Positions 56,094-64,000 of a stretch of DNA of 64,000 nucleotides are shown here, in pieces. Each line of letters starts with the position of its first letter. Positions within the stretch are counted from its first letter, which is position 1. The DNA is taken from contig CAKVCL010000003.1 of assembly GCA_934725855.1 (NCBI GenBank), positions 62,001-126,000 on the forward strand, read 5' to 3'. Below the pieces are notes generated by a model. The model saw nothing but the letters and a program-made list of their open reading frames with translations, was not told the DNA's origin and searched no databases. The translations under genes and the position numbers were made by a program. The stretch is from an uncultured Cellulosilyticum sp. (GTDB lineage: Bacteria; Bacillota; Clostridia; Lachnospirales; Cellulosilyticaceae).

Positions 56094-57009
56094 CTACTTT
56101 TGTCCTCCTTTGTCTTTGATGTTGATTGATTTTACTTGAAATCAGAGATTTAATAACAGGATATGAAATCGCTATGGCTACAATAATAGCAGACACTAGC
56201 TTCATACTGGTTGCTGAAATATTATAACTTAGAGCGATTGAGATAATCATTCTATAAACAATTGAACCAATAACAGCTGCAACGATATTGGCCTTAATGC
56301 CTCTTTGTTTCACAAAAATATCTACTAATACTTCACCTATAATTAATGAAGCAATTCCGATAACCACCATACCTGTCCCCATACTAGCATCTGAAAAGGC
56401 TTGCTTTTGTGCAACTAAAGCCCCAGATGTTGCAACTAAAGCATTGGCTATCGCTAAACCAATAATTTTCATTCGATCCACATTGATAGATGATGAACTC
56501 ACCATATCTTCGTTATCACCTGTTGCACGAATTGATAATCCTAATTTAGTATATAAGAAGATGCCTAGCCCAATACAAGCTATGACTGTCATCACTACAC
56601 CAATTACCATTCCTGAACGATTGCCACCTATTGCCTCTTTAGCTAAAGTGAAAATGGTTTCTTCCCCTAATAAAGAAACATTAGATTTATCACCCATAAT
56701 CATAATATTGATGGAATATAAAGCAGTCATCGTTAAGATACCTGCAAGTATTGGATTAACCCTTAATTTTGTTTGCAGAGTAGCCGTTACTACACCTGCT
56801 AAAACACCCACTAACGCAGCAGCAAAAAGTCCTAATATAGGATGCCCCCCTATTGTCACCATTACAGCTGTAGCCGCACCTAAAGTAAAACTTCCATCTA
56901 CTGTTAAATCAGGTATATCCAATATACGGTAGGAAATAAATAATCCTAAAGTTAATAATGTATAAAGTAGTCCTAATTCCACGGCAGACACTATAATTGT
57001 CATGTTCAT
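56080..57009 (-). CDS. trpY: TrpXYZ-type ABC importer permease
   Basis: The 309-residue permease has about eight or nine hydrophobic helices of the type found in branched-chain-like importers: GLLYTLLTLGLFISYRILDIPDLTVDGSFTLGAA at the N-terminus and a long loop RATGDNEDMVSSSSINVDRMK before the last four helices. It lies between trpX and trpZ in the same direction; the gap to trpX holds an intergenic hairpin repeat. Length is complete and the frame is uninterrupted. Confidence 0.85.
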   Translation of the reverse strand: MNMTIIVSAVELGLLYTLLTLGLFISYRILDIPDLTVDGSFTLGAATAVMVTIGGHPILGLFAAALVGVLAGVVTATLQTKLRVNPILAGILTMTALYSINIMIMGDKSNVSLLGEETIFTLAKEAIGGNRSGMVIGVVMTVIACIGLGIFLYTKLGLSIRATGDNEDMVSSSSINVDRMKIIGLAIANALVATSGALVAQKQAFSDASMGTGMVVIGIASLIIGEVLVDIFVKQRGIKANIVAAVIGSIVYRMIISIALSYNISATSMKLVSAIIVAIAISYPVIKSLISSKINQHQRQRRTKVDANH

Positions 57010-57177
57010 ATTGCCTTCCTCCTGTAATCTTTTATTTTCCTATCCTTTTCATAGGTTATTTCCATTGCCTAAACAAAATGATTCAGATAATATGTTTGTT
57101 TTTATCCCTTATATAAGTTTATCATCTTTATGTATAAAATACCAAATTTTAAAATAACGTTATCGAATGCAACATAA

Positions 57178-57267
57178 GGCTATTGCACCAAATATTGCAC
57201 CTTATATCTATCCAATGATTACAGTCATTTGATATTTATAAGGTGTCGTTCTTTAGTGCAACAGCCC
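57178..57267. repeat. Intergenic hairpin repeat, copy B
   Basis: GGCTATTGCACC near 57179 and TTTAGTGCAACAGCC at the right form the arms. The right half, from ATTTATAAGGT to GTGCAACAGCCCC, matches copy A at 60161-60283 with few changes. It lies between trpX and trpY in the importer operon. The rest of 57010-57362 shows no gene. Confidence 0.7.
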
Positions 57268-57362
57268 CACATACTTTCTATCATTTATCTCTATCTAAGC
57301 ATTCTCTATGAACTAGTATTCAAATGCCTTTTTAAGTTTTTCTTTTTAATAATACGCCCCTC

Positions 57363-58427
57363 TTACTCTACAATAGTAGCACCTTCTACGTCTGCTGGTG
57401 CTCCGATTGCTGTAGCTGTTGTTTTGTTAATTACTTTATAGAAATGATCAAGTGTTGCTACTGGAACTTCTGAAACAGGTGTACCATTTAAGATTTGAAC
57501 CGCCATTTCTGCTGTTTTAACGCCTAAATCTTCATAATTAATCCCCACTGTCGCATAACCCCCATCAGCAACCATTGAATCAGCTCCTACATAAATAGGG
57601 ATACCTGCTGATTTACAAACATCTGATAATACTGGCATAGCGGCTGCAATTCCATTATCAATTGGTGTATAAATCGCATCTACTTTACCTGCAAGAATTT
57701 CAGATGCTTGTTGAAGCTCTGAACTATTTGTAATCGTGCTTTCTTCAAATTCAAAACCATAATCTTTAGCTAAAGTTTTAGCTTCTTCAATAACAGATTG
57801 TGAATTGACTTCACTTGCAGTATATAAGAAACCAAATTTTTTAACATCTGGTGTAAGCTCTTTGCAAAGTTCAAACGTTTGATCTACTGGAATGGCATCA
57901 GATGTCCCTGTTACATTAGCTGATGGTTTACTTAAATCCTCTACAAGTTTAGCGCCTACTGGATCTGTTACTGCTGAGAATACCACTGGAATATCACTTG
58001 TAGCTGCTGCCATAGCTTGTGCTGCTGGCGTTGCAATAGCAACGATTAAATCTGCCTTTTCACCTACAAACTTACTAGCGATTGTATTTAAGTTTGATTG
58101 ATCTGCTTGTGCGTTTTGATAATCAATTACAAGATTTTCTCCTTCTTTATACCCTTCATTTTCAAGCTCTTTAATGATACTTTCACGAATGGTATCTAAG
58201 CTTGGATGTTCTACATATTGAACAATCGCTACTGTTTTTGTTTCTCCATTTGCATTAGTTGCTTCTCCATTTTCCGTAGTTGTTTCACTACTTTCTGTGT
58301 CTGTTGTTTCTGTCGTTGTATCTTGTGTATTATTTGTGCTTGATGTATTGGCAGTTTGACCATTACCACATCCTACACTTAATCCCATTGCCATAACTGT
58401 TAATAATAATGCTAATCCCTTTTTCAT
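57363..58427 (-). CDS. trpX: TrpX-type substrate-binding lipoprotein
   Basis: The N-terminus is a type II signal peptide with lipobox LSVGC, followed by a threonine/glutamate-rich linker (residues ~25-65). The mature part matches the ABC substrate-binding family of TrpX: VAIVQYVEHPSLDTIRESI, IVAIATPAAQAMAAAT and a hinge VFSAVTDPVGAKLV. AGGAATG precedes the ATG. It is the first gene after the T-box leader and would deliver the amino acid to TrpY/TrpZ. A tyrosine or other aromatic ligand is the main alternative. Confidence 0.87.
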   Translation of the reverse strand: MKKGLALLLTVMAMGLSVGCGNGQTANTSSTNNTQDTTTETTDTESSETTTENGEATNANGETKTVAIVQYVEHPSLDTIRESIIKELENEGYKEGENLVIDYQNAQADQSNLNTIASKFVGEKADLIVAIATPAAQAMAAATSDIPVVFSAVTDPVGAKLVEDLSKPSANVTGTSDAIPVDQTFELCKELTPDVKKFGFLYTASEVNSQSVIEEAKTLAKDYGFEFEESTITNSSELQQASEILAGKVDAIYTPIDNGIAAAMPVLSDVCKSAGIPIYVGADSMVADGGYATVGINYEDLGVKTAEMAVQILNGTPVSEVPVATLDHFYKVINKTTATAIGAPADVEGATIVE

Positions 58428-58537
58428 CTTTCATTCCTCCATTTTTGAATGTAATTTGTTTTTTATTGTTCTAATTACTTTCCTCTCGCCTCGGAAAGTA
58501 CCTCATGCAAAGACGTTCTAGGTGGATTTTTGCAAAT

Positions 58538-58832
58538 AAAAAAGCACCTATCCTTATGCCAAGGACAGATGCGTTGCTCTGCGGTACCACCTTGATTAGC
58601 TTATCTTAACGGATAAACTCACCTCTATAGAATGCCATCACATTCTTGACCTATGATAACGCTGGTCTTGCGGTATTGGATACTAAGAATATCTCTTTTC
58701 ACCAAACCCTCTGAGGTCCATTTGTCTAATTCGCTTTCTGTTAGGATTCCACCCTCCCTAACTCTCTTTGAGTGCGCTATTAGTTTTATCTCCTCTTCAA
58801 CGGTTTAAACTAATTATTATTTGCTTAACTTG
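58538..58832 (-). promoter_or_regulatory. T-box leader, candidate tryptophan (UGG) specifier
   Basis: On the minus strand the T-box core GGTGGTACCGC lies at 58591-58581. The terminator follows: GCATCTGTCCTT pairs with AAGGATAGGTGC, then six U. The 5' part has AGAGAG and a GGGTGG distal-stem segment as in Stem I. A candidate UGG specifier at 58720-58718 is followed by A, as the rule needs. Uncharged tRNA-Trp would stop termination and switch on trpX. Confidence 0.85.
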
Positions 58833-58838
58833 TAACAT

Positions 58839-58867
58839 AGTATACGCTTTATTTTTTTATTTGTCAA
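58839..58867 (-). promoter_or_regulatory. Sigma-A promoter of the T-box/trpX operon
   Basis: TTGACA (58867-58862) and TATACT (58844-58839) on the minus strand are 17 bases apart. It lies directly upstream of the T-box leader and divergent from the metal-riboswitch promoter. Confidence 0.85.
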
Positions 58868-58963
58868 AACTTTTTATTTTATTTTTTACTTTTTTATAGA
58901 TGCCTGTACCTATGTAGCTAAATTTAACTTAGTTTTTTGTTAAAATATGCATCATACTTTTCA

Positions 58964-58992
58964 TTGACATTGTATAAAATATTCATTAGAAT
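58964..58992 (+). promoter_or_regulatory. Sigma-A promoter of the NiCo-riboswitch/CDF transcript
   Basis: TTGACA (58964-58969) and TAGAAT (58987-58992) are separated by 17 bases on the plus strand, about 40 bases before the riboswitch. Confidence 0.8.
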
Positions 58993-59032
58993 AATAAAAA
59001 TACTCTTTGCACTGCATATAAATCTACAGTAC

Positions 59033-59150
59033 AAACTGAGCAGGCGATGGTTTTATCCATGTAGCCGGGTCACTTTTTGTGACAGCAGATGAAATTTTTA
59101 AGCATCTGTGGGACAGTAGTTTACTATCTTTGTTCCATAGGTGCTTTTTT
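59033..59150 (+). promoter_or_regulatory. NiCo riboswitch (cobalt/nickel) with overlapping terminator
   Basis: The aptamer reads ACTGAGCAGGCGATG, then CATGTAGCCGGG, GACAGCAGATG..CATCTGTGGGACAG, the conserved core pattern of the NiCo (czcD) RNA. CTGTGGGACA (59105-59114) can also pair with TGTTCCATAG (59131-59140), followed by six U at 59145-59150. The aptamer's last helix and the terminator stem share bases, so metal binding should prevent termination and turn on the exporter. Confidence 0.88.
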
Positions 59151-59228
59151 GTTACCTATTCCGAACAAGGCACCTCTTATATGCCCCATAGGGTAAATCC
59201 ACAATTTAATTTTATTGGAGGTTATATT

Positions 59229-60140
59229 ATGGAAAACAAACAATCTATGGAAAATAACACTGTGCTTTCCCATCATCAAGCCGCGATGCGTATATCAAAG
59301 CTTAGCATTATCATTAATGTCTTACTTTCACTTTTTAAACTTTTTGCAGGAATATTTGCCCACTCTGGTGCTATGATTTCAGATGCCATTCATTCAGCCT
59401 CTGATGTCTTTAGTACTTTTATTGTGATGATTGGTGTGACTTTATCTAATAAACAATCTGATAATGAACATCCATATGGTCATGAGCGTTTTGAATGTAT
59501 TGCTTCTATTATCCTAGCCGCTTTGCTATTAGTTACTGGAATAGGTATTGGTAAAACTGGATTAAAAACCATTTTAAGCGGTAACTATGAAACTCTTAAA
59601 GCCCCTGGTCTTTTAGCACTGATTGCCGCTGTTGTTTCTATTATCGTTAAAGAGTGGATGTATCAAATCACACGCTCAACTGCCAAGAAGATTAATTCAG
59701 GTGCACTTATGGCAGATGCTTGGCATCATCGCTCTGATGCGTTATCTTCTATTGGTGCGTTTATAGGGATTTTAGGCGCTCGAATGGGCATAATGGTGCT
59801 TGATTCTGTAGCCAGCGTTGTGATTTGCATTTTTATTGCCAAAGCGGCCTATGATGTTTTTATGGATGCAACTAATAAAATGGTTGATAAATCTTGTGAT
59901 ACTGAAATTATTAATCAAATGAAGGAGGTTATTTCTGCTGAAAGTGGTGTCTTAAAGATTGATGATATCCGAACTCGCTTATTTGGTTCAAAAATTTATG
60001 TTGATATCGAGATATCTGCTGATGGAAAATTATCACTTAATGAGGCTCATACCATTGCAGAACGTGTACATGATAGCATAGAAGCCAACTTTCCTGATGT
60101 TAAACATTGTATGGTTCATGTTAATCCAATCACAATATAA
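59229..60140 (+). CDS. Cation diffusion facilitator metal exporter
   Basis: A CDF protein of about 303 residues from ATG 59229, with TTGGAGG upstream; the frame is open to 59079 through the riboswitch, so the longer form is an artefact. It has six membrane helices with the metal site pairs in helices 2 and 5: SDAIHSASDV and ADAWHHRSDALSS (HD-type), and the cytosolic C-terminal dimerisation domain (DIRTRLFGSKIYVDIEISADG, HCMVHVNP). Known members export Zn, Fe, Co, Ni or Mn. The NiCo riboswitch ahead of it points to cobalt and nickel (inference). Confidence 0.9.
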   Translation: MENKQSMENNTVLSHHQAAMRISKLSIIINVLLSLFKLFAGIFAHSGAMISDAIHSASDVFSTFIVMIGVTLSNKQSDNEHPYGHERFECIASIILAALLLVTGIGIGKTGLKTILSGNYETLKAPGLLALIAAVVSIIVKEWMYQITRSTAKKINSGALMADAWHHRSDALSSIGAFIGILGARMGIMVLDSVASVVICIFIAKAAYDVFMDATNKMVDKSCDTEIINQMKEVISAESGVLKIDDIRTRLFGSKIYVDIEISADGKLSLNEAHTIAERVHDSIEANFPDVKHCMVHVNPITI

Positions 60141-60160
60141 TTATTCTATGTAAAAGCAAC

Positions 60161-60283
60161 GTAAGGGACTGTTACATTAAGCCTATCAACTTATAAACAT
60201 ATAATCATTAAGCCAAGTCAATTTAACTTTGCCTAATAACTTGTATATTTATAAGGTATGCTTTTAGTGTAACAGTCCCTTAC
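60161..60283. repeat. Intergenic hairpin repeat, copy A
   Basis: GTAAGGGACTGTTACATTAA at 60161-60180 and TTAGTGTAACAGTCCCTTAC at 60264-60283 form a 20-bp stem with one mismatch. The middle is ~80 bases of AT-rich sequence. It lies between convergent genes and could also end transcription. It shares its right half with copy B at 57178-57267. Confidence 0.8.
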
Positions 60284-60313
60284 ATTTTATAATAGGGGGA
60301 TTTCTATCATAAC

Positions 60314-62119
60314 TTATTTAATAGGTGTAAGTTTTCCATCATCAGTCAAATTATAAGTTTTACCAGCTAAATATTCATTTTCAGCTTGTGTACTATCATA
60401 ATAAATGGTAAATCCATTGTCATCTATATTAGCAAATGTTGTATCTTCATCTTTTAGTACTGATAAATAAGAATTCCCTGTCACTTCCCACTTACTAGAC
60501 TTATCTAAAGAAAGTGATATACATTCAGCTGTCTTATCTTCATTGATAGTACTCTTAAGTCTAGTACTATTTGTAAGATTTACAGCCACAGTACTAATAC
60601 TATCTGCGATAATATCACCTGATAATTCTTGACTATCTGCATTCAATGTTAAATGACCACCATTAGACCCCTCTTTACCCCATCGATCTACACCTGCTGT
60701 AATTAATCCTTCTGTTCCCTTCAATGTGGTATTTTTTAGGTTAACAATTGCATCTGTATTAGTTACAAAGAAAATAGGGCCTTCTGTAGCAGTAAGTTTT
60801 CCTTCGGTCATATTAAGGACACTCGTTCCTACACCTGCATCACCAGAAAAGCTTTGATATAACATAACTCCTGCTCTACCTGCTCCTGTTAAATCAGAGT
60901 TGTTTAATGTAATACTGTTCTTGCCTTCAATAACTGCAGCTTGTGCCCCTGTTGATGTGCCCACTACATTATTAGCTGTAATATTACCTGTTGAATAGAT
61001 GCATGGTGAGCCATCTCCAGCAGTGCTTAATGTTCCATTTGTGAGTGTAACTATTCCTTCACCTCTATCTGTAGCTAAAGCTGCACAATGTGCACCTGTT
61101 GTAGAAATATTAACATCTGTAGCTGTAATTGTTCCACCATAGGTGGCATCTAAACCTCTAGATGAGTTAGACTTTGTACTAATGTCTACATTACTTAATG
61201 TTACATTACTGCCTTCTTGAGTTGCAAAAATAGCATTAGCTCCTTCTGCATCTGTTGTAATTTTTGTATCTTTTATAGTAATGCTACTTCCTCCAGTGCA
61301 AAGAACTGCGGCATTCAATCCATAGAAGTCACTTTCTGTGGTATCCGTGCTATCTCCACATTTATTAAGTGTAGCATTTGTTAGTGTTATTGCTGCCCCA
61401 TTAGTAGCTTTAACAGCTGATTCATTAGCCTTATCTGCACTGTAAGTTTTTTTATCTACCGTATCAGATTTTGCATCTACACCATAGACAGTAGTTCCTT
61501 CTATACTTCCACTAGTTTTACCTTCACCCTGTCCCATCTTTGTACCCATAATCTCAATTGAAACAATTGTCTGAGTCTTTCCATCCGTACTTGTTTCTAT
61601 AATTAAACGTACTTGGTCATTAGCTTTAATATCTGTATAACTTAATTTATTATCCGATTCTGAATCAGACTTAGTGATCACTACCTTACTACTGAGTGGT
61701 AATGTCTGAAGAGTTTCTGACCACATCACAACGTTCATGCCATTTTCACCATCTGGTTTTGCTGGAGCTGCATCCGGCTTTTCTCCTTCTGGCTTCTCTG
61801 GAGCTGCATCCGGTTTTTCTCCTTCTGGCTTTGCTGGAGCTGCATCCGGTTTTTCTCCTTCTGCCAAAGATTGTTTACTATTATCCGCTTCATAGAAAGT
61901 AAGGCTTGTACTTGTTGCGCTACCTACTTTAGCAGTTATTTGTTTTTGGTTTTCATTAAGCTCTATATCTTTATTTACTGTTGATTGCTTTTCTGATATC
62001 ACAGAAGATGTAATTGACTTTGCTTTAGTAGATTCTGAGTTAGTTGCTGCGCAAACATTAAATGCACTGGTAAGTACCATACTAGATAGCATTATCCGTA
62101 GAAATATTTTATTCTTCAT
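60314..62119 (-). CDS. Secreted repeat protein, predicted right-handed beta-helix adhesin
   Basis: Start is ATG 62119 with AGGATGG upstream; the frame is open further 5'. The N-terminus is a signal peptide (KNKIFLRIMLSSMVLTSAFNVCAA). Then a Ser/Thr-rich region and three tandem 12-residue repeats (EGEKPDAAPAKP type, 61755-61862). The rest (~430 residues) is built of short rungs rich in Thr/Ser/Asn/Gly (for example ITATDVNISTTGAHCAALATDR, GSNVTLSNVDIS), the pattern of beta-helix surface proteins. No LPXTG sorting signal is seen, so it is probably secreted or loosely attached. Function: likely adhesin or carbohydrate binding. Confidence 0.7.
   Translation of the reverse strand: MKNKIFLRIMLSSMVLTSAFNVCAATNSESTKAKSITSSVISEKQSTVNKDIELNENQKQITAKVGSATSTSLTFYEADNSKQSLAEGEKPDAAPAKPEGEKPDAAPEKPEGEKPDAAPAKPDGENGMNVVMWSETLQTLPLSSKVVITKSDSESDNKLSYTDIKANDQVRLIIETSTDGKTQTIVSIEIMGTKMGQGEGKTSGSIEGTTVYGVDAKSDTVDKKTYSADKANESAVKATNGAAITLTNATLNKCGDSTDTTESDFYGLNAAVLCTGGSSITIKDTKITTDAEGANAIFATQEGSNVTLSNVDISTKSNSSRGLDATYGGTITATDVNISTTGAHCAALATDRGEGIVTLTNGTLSTAGDGSPCIYSTGNITANNVVGTSTGAQAAVIEGKNSITLNNSDLTGAGRAGVMLYQSFSGDAGVGTSVLNMTEGKLTATEGPIFFVTNTDAIVNLKNTTLKGTEGLITAGVDRWGKEGSNGGHLTLNADSQELSGDIIADSISTVAVNLTNSTRLKSTINEDKTAECISLSLDKSSKWEVTGNSYLSVLKDEDTTFANIDDNGFTIYYDSTQAENEYLAGKTYNLTDDGKLTPIK
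61755..61862 (-). repeat. Three tandem 36-bp coding repeats
   Basis: Three copies of a 36-bp unit encoding EGEKPDAAPAKP-type blocks lie end to end (61755-61790, 61791-61826, 61827-61862). Copies differ at a few bases. Such a linker can expand or shrink by slippage. Confidence 0.9.
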
Positions 62120-62234
62120 TATATTCACCATCCTTAAAATTTTTTGATATATACATACTAGTTTACTGGTGTGATACTTTTGTGATGTATATATGTCTAT
62201 TGACTGAAAAACCATCTCCTACTCATAAACTACT

Positions 62235-62279
62235 AAAAAAAGGAAAGATTAAGCCTTACACTTAATCTTTCCTTTTTTT
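62235..62279 (-). terminator. Intrinsic terminator after the phosphoglucomutase gene
   Basis: AAAAAAGGAAAGATTAAG and its exact complement CTTAATCTTTCCTTTTTT, with a 7-base loop: an 18-bp perfect stem with a long U run. Confidence 0.92.
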
Positions 62280-62287
62280 ATGTCATC

Positions 62288-64000
62288 TTATTTTACATTT
62301 AAAATAACTTTAATTGCCTTTACAAATTCAGCGCATTTAGCTTCTGAATCTTCTACGCTTGTACCCACTACTGAAGCATAGATTTTAACTTTTGGTTCTG
62401 TTCCTGATGGACGGATAACAAACCAGCTATTGTCTTCAAGAATGAACTTAAGTACATTTGATTTTGGTAAGAAGATTTCTTCTTCTGTACCTTCAACATT
62501 ATTTACATGTTTAGAAAGTTTGTAGTCTTCACTTACTACGATTTTTACCCCATTTACTTCTTTAGGCATATTTTCTCTAAGGTTTGTAATCATAGCAGCG
62601 ATTTGCTCTTGACCATCTTTACCTTCCATTGTGATAGAAATAAGGTTTTCTTTGTAGTAACCATATTTTTCGAATAAGTCACCAAGTGCCTCAGCAAGGT
62701 TTTTACCTTTTGTTTTGTAGTAAAGTGCCATTTCTGTAATAAGGGTTGAAGCAATAACAGCATCTTTATCTCTTACAAAACCACCTGATAAGTAACCATA
62801 GCTTTCTTCAAAGCCTAATACGAAGTTATTTGAACCTGTTTGTTCAAATTGTTCAATTTTCTCACCAATATATTTAAAGCCTGTTAATACATTCATGATT
62901 TGAGCATCGTAAGCTTCAGCTACTCTAGCAGCCATTTCTGTTGTAACGATTGTTTTAATGAGTGTATCTTTTGTGCTTAATACACCTGTTTCTTTTCTTG
63001 CATTAAGCATATAGTCAGAAAGAAGTACTCCTACTTGGTTTCCTGTTAATACTTTGTACTGTCCACTTTTTTCTTTTACAATAACACCAATTCTATCACA
63101 GTCTGGGTCTGTCCCGAAAATAAGGTCTGGATTAACTTCTTTAGCCATTTCAACTGCAATATCAAAAACTTGTGGCACTTCTGGATTTGGATATGGAGCT
63201 GTTGGAAAGTTACCGTCTGGAAGTTCTTGTTCTTTTACTACCGTTACATTTGTATAGCCTAATCTCTTAAGCATGGTTCTAACAGGAATATTTCCACTAC
63301 CATGAATTGGTGTGTAAATAATTTTAAGTTCTGAAGCATGGTCTTTTACTAATTGTTTATTAACCACAAGTGATTCTACTTTTTCATAGTAAGCGTTGTC
63401 CACTGCTTCTCCAATATATACAAGAAGACCTTTTTCCATAGCTTCTTCTTTGCTTAAGATTTTAACATCATTGAAAATGTCAATGTTATTGATATACCCA
63501 AGAATTTCATTAGCAGCAGTATCTGTTACTTGTCCACCATCACTGCCATATACTTTGTAACCATTATATTCTTTTGGATTATGAGATGCAGTTAATACAA
63601 TACCTGCTTGTGTTCCTAAATGTCTTACAGCAAATGATAACATTGGTGTAGGACGTAAACTTTCATATAAATAAACTTTAACGCCATTAGCTGCTAATAC
63701 TCTAGCTGCTGTTTCAGCAAAAACATCTGAGAAATTTCTTGAATCATAAGCAATTGCTGTACTTGGATTTTTAAAGTTATTTACAAGATATGTAGCAAGA
63801 CCCTGAGTCGCTTTACCTACTGTGTAGCGATTCATTCTATTCGTACCAGCAGCAATTTTACCTCTAAGTCCACCTGTACCAAATTCTAGATTTTTATAAA
63901 ATCTGTCTTCAATTTCTTTTTTATCTGTAAGCGCTTTTAACTCTTCTTTGGTTGCCTCATCAACAGCTGGACTTTCTAACCATACTTTGTAGCTTTCTTC
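62288..64000 (-). CDS. Phosphoglucomutase/phosphomannomutase, 5'-partial
   Basis: The frame runs from beyond the right edge to 62288 (570 visible codons). It opens EESYKVWLESPAVDEATKEELKALTDKKEI and GTGGLRGKIAAGTNRMNRYTVGKATQGLA. The phosphoserine loop reads GIVLTASHNPKEYNG, the metal-binding loop FGTDPDCDRIGV, the sugar-binding segment FGFEESYGYLSGGFVRDKD, and the phosphate loop RPSGTEPKVKIY. This is the PgcA-type enzyme interconverting glucose-1- and glucose-6-phosphate. An internal ATG at 63835 would delete the N-terminal domain and is not the true start. It is highly expressed-looking and intact. Confidence 0.93.
   Translation of the reverse strand, partial: EESYKVWLESPAVDEATKEELKALTDKKEIEDRFYKNLEFGTGGLRGKIAAGTNRMNRYTVGKATQGLATYLVNNFKNPSTAIAYDSRNFSDVFAETAARVLAANGVKVYLYESLRPTPMLSFAVRHLGTQAGIVLTASHNPKEYNGYKVYGSDGGQVTDTAANEILGYINNIDIFNDVKILSKEEAMEKGLLVYIGEAVDNAYYEKVESLVVNKQLVKDHASELKIIYTPIHGSGNIPVRTMLKRLGYTNVTVVKEQELPDGNFPTAPYPNPEVPQVFDIAVEMAKEVNPDLIFGTDPDCDRIGVIVKEKSGQYKVLTGNQVGVLLSDYMLNARKETGVLSTKDTLIKTIVTTEMAARVAEAYDAQIMNVLTGFKYIGEKIEQFEQTGSNNFVLGFEESYGYLSGGFVRDKDAVIASTLITEMALYYKTKGKNLAEALGDLFEKYGYYKENLISITMEGKDGQEQIAAMITNLRENMPKEVNGVKIVVSEDYKLSKHVNNVEGTEEEIFLPKSNVLKFILEDNSWFVIRPSGTEPKVKIYASVVGTSVEDSEAKCAEFVKAIKVILNVK

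Noticed and set aside
56288..56932. 214-residue plus-strand ORF inside trpY
   Set aside because: Antisense shadow; the opposite strand encodes an intact permease.
59079..59228. N-terminal extension of the CDF exporter
   Set aside because: The extra 50 codons run through the NiCo riboswitch terminator; a good ribosome-binding site precedes ATG 59229.
63835..63837. Start of the phosphoglucomutase at ATG 63835
   Set aside because: The conserved GTGGLRG segment lies upstream in frame, so the true start is beyond the window.

Overview
The window looks like chromosome of a low-GC anaerobic Gram-positive bacterium, most likely a Clostridia member of the Lachnospirales type (inference). Supporting signs are the AT-rich sequence, ferredoxin-dependent 2-oxoacid oxidoreductase, radical SAM protein, lipobox lipoproteins, a T-box leader, a CIRCE operator, a BglG/LicT-type antiterminator target and a degenerate SpoIIP-like gene. 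No rRNA, tRNA, CRISPR array, prophage or conjugative element was seen. Most genes are on the minus strand.

Layout. 1-974: 3' part of a gene fusing a cysteine-synthase-family PLP enzyme to a YrrT-like methyltransferase. 1069-2587: TatD-associated-type radical SAM protein and a pyridoxamine-kinase-like gene. 2826-5734: eroded methionine ABC importer (only metI intact) and an eroded LysR regulator. 5756-10165: phenylacetate-CoA-ligase-like gene with a four-subunit 2-oxoacid:ferredoxin oxidoreductase, a likely aryl-acetate/aryl-pyruvate module. 10408-17380: M28 peptidase, ThrH, a complete ECF vitamin-type transporter (S, fused A-A', T) and a MATE exporter. 17586-22247: Fe-S flavin ene-reductase and secondary alcohol dehydrogenase, divergent from a PucR-type regulator. 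22331-28099: a zone of decay (response regulator/kinase pair, beta-glucoside PTS/glucosidase/antiterminator, kinase and unknown remnants) with an intact esterase and an intact hypothetical gene. 28102-31116: VanRS-like two-component pair plus a secreted protein. 31403-34483: DHHW/MBOAT O-acetylation module plus a lipoprotein. 34769-35402: Hsp20 under CIRCE control. 35558-40156: AraC regulator plus paired ABC half-transporters, probably acquired laterally. 40274-45349: two-component system plus FtsX-type ABC transporter. 45462-49764: FUSC membrane protein, BAAT-like hydrolase and AraC/GyrI regulator. 49957-51543: an IS4-family element. 51662-54464: SpoIIP-like and kinase remnants, rlmH, and a nonsense-interrupted ATPase. 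54592-58867: small regulator/membrane-protein genes and a TrpXYZ-type importer under a T-box. 58964-60140: NiCo riboswitch and CDF metal exporter. 60314-64000: secreted beta-helix-like repeat protein and phosphoglucomutase (5' end off the window).

Two themes stand out. First, regulation is legible in RNA and DNA: a T-box with a candidate UGG specifier, a NiCo riboswitch with an overlapping terminator, a RAT-type antiterminator target, and CIRCE over a near-consensus promoter. Second, roughly eight loci show internal deletions, frameshifts or nonsense codons while their neighbours stay intact, which suggests active gene loss in transport and sensing functions, or an assembly problem that needs excluding. 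A pair of related intergenic hairpins (57178-57267, 60161-60283) looks like a dispersed repeat family.
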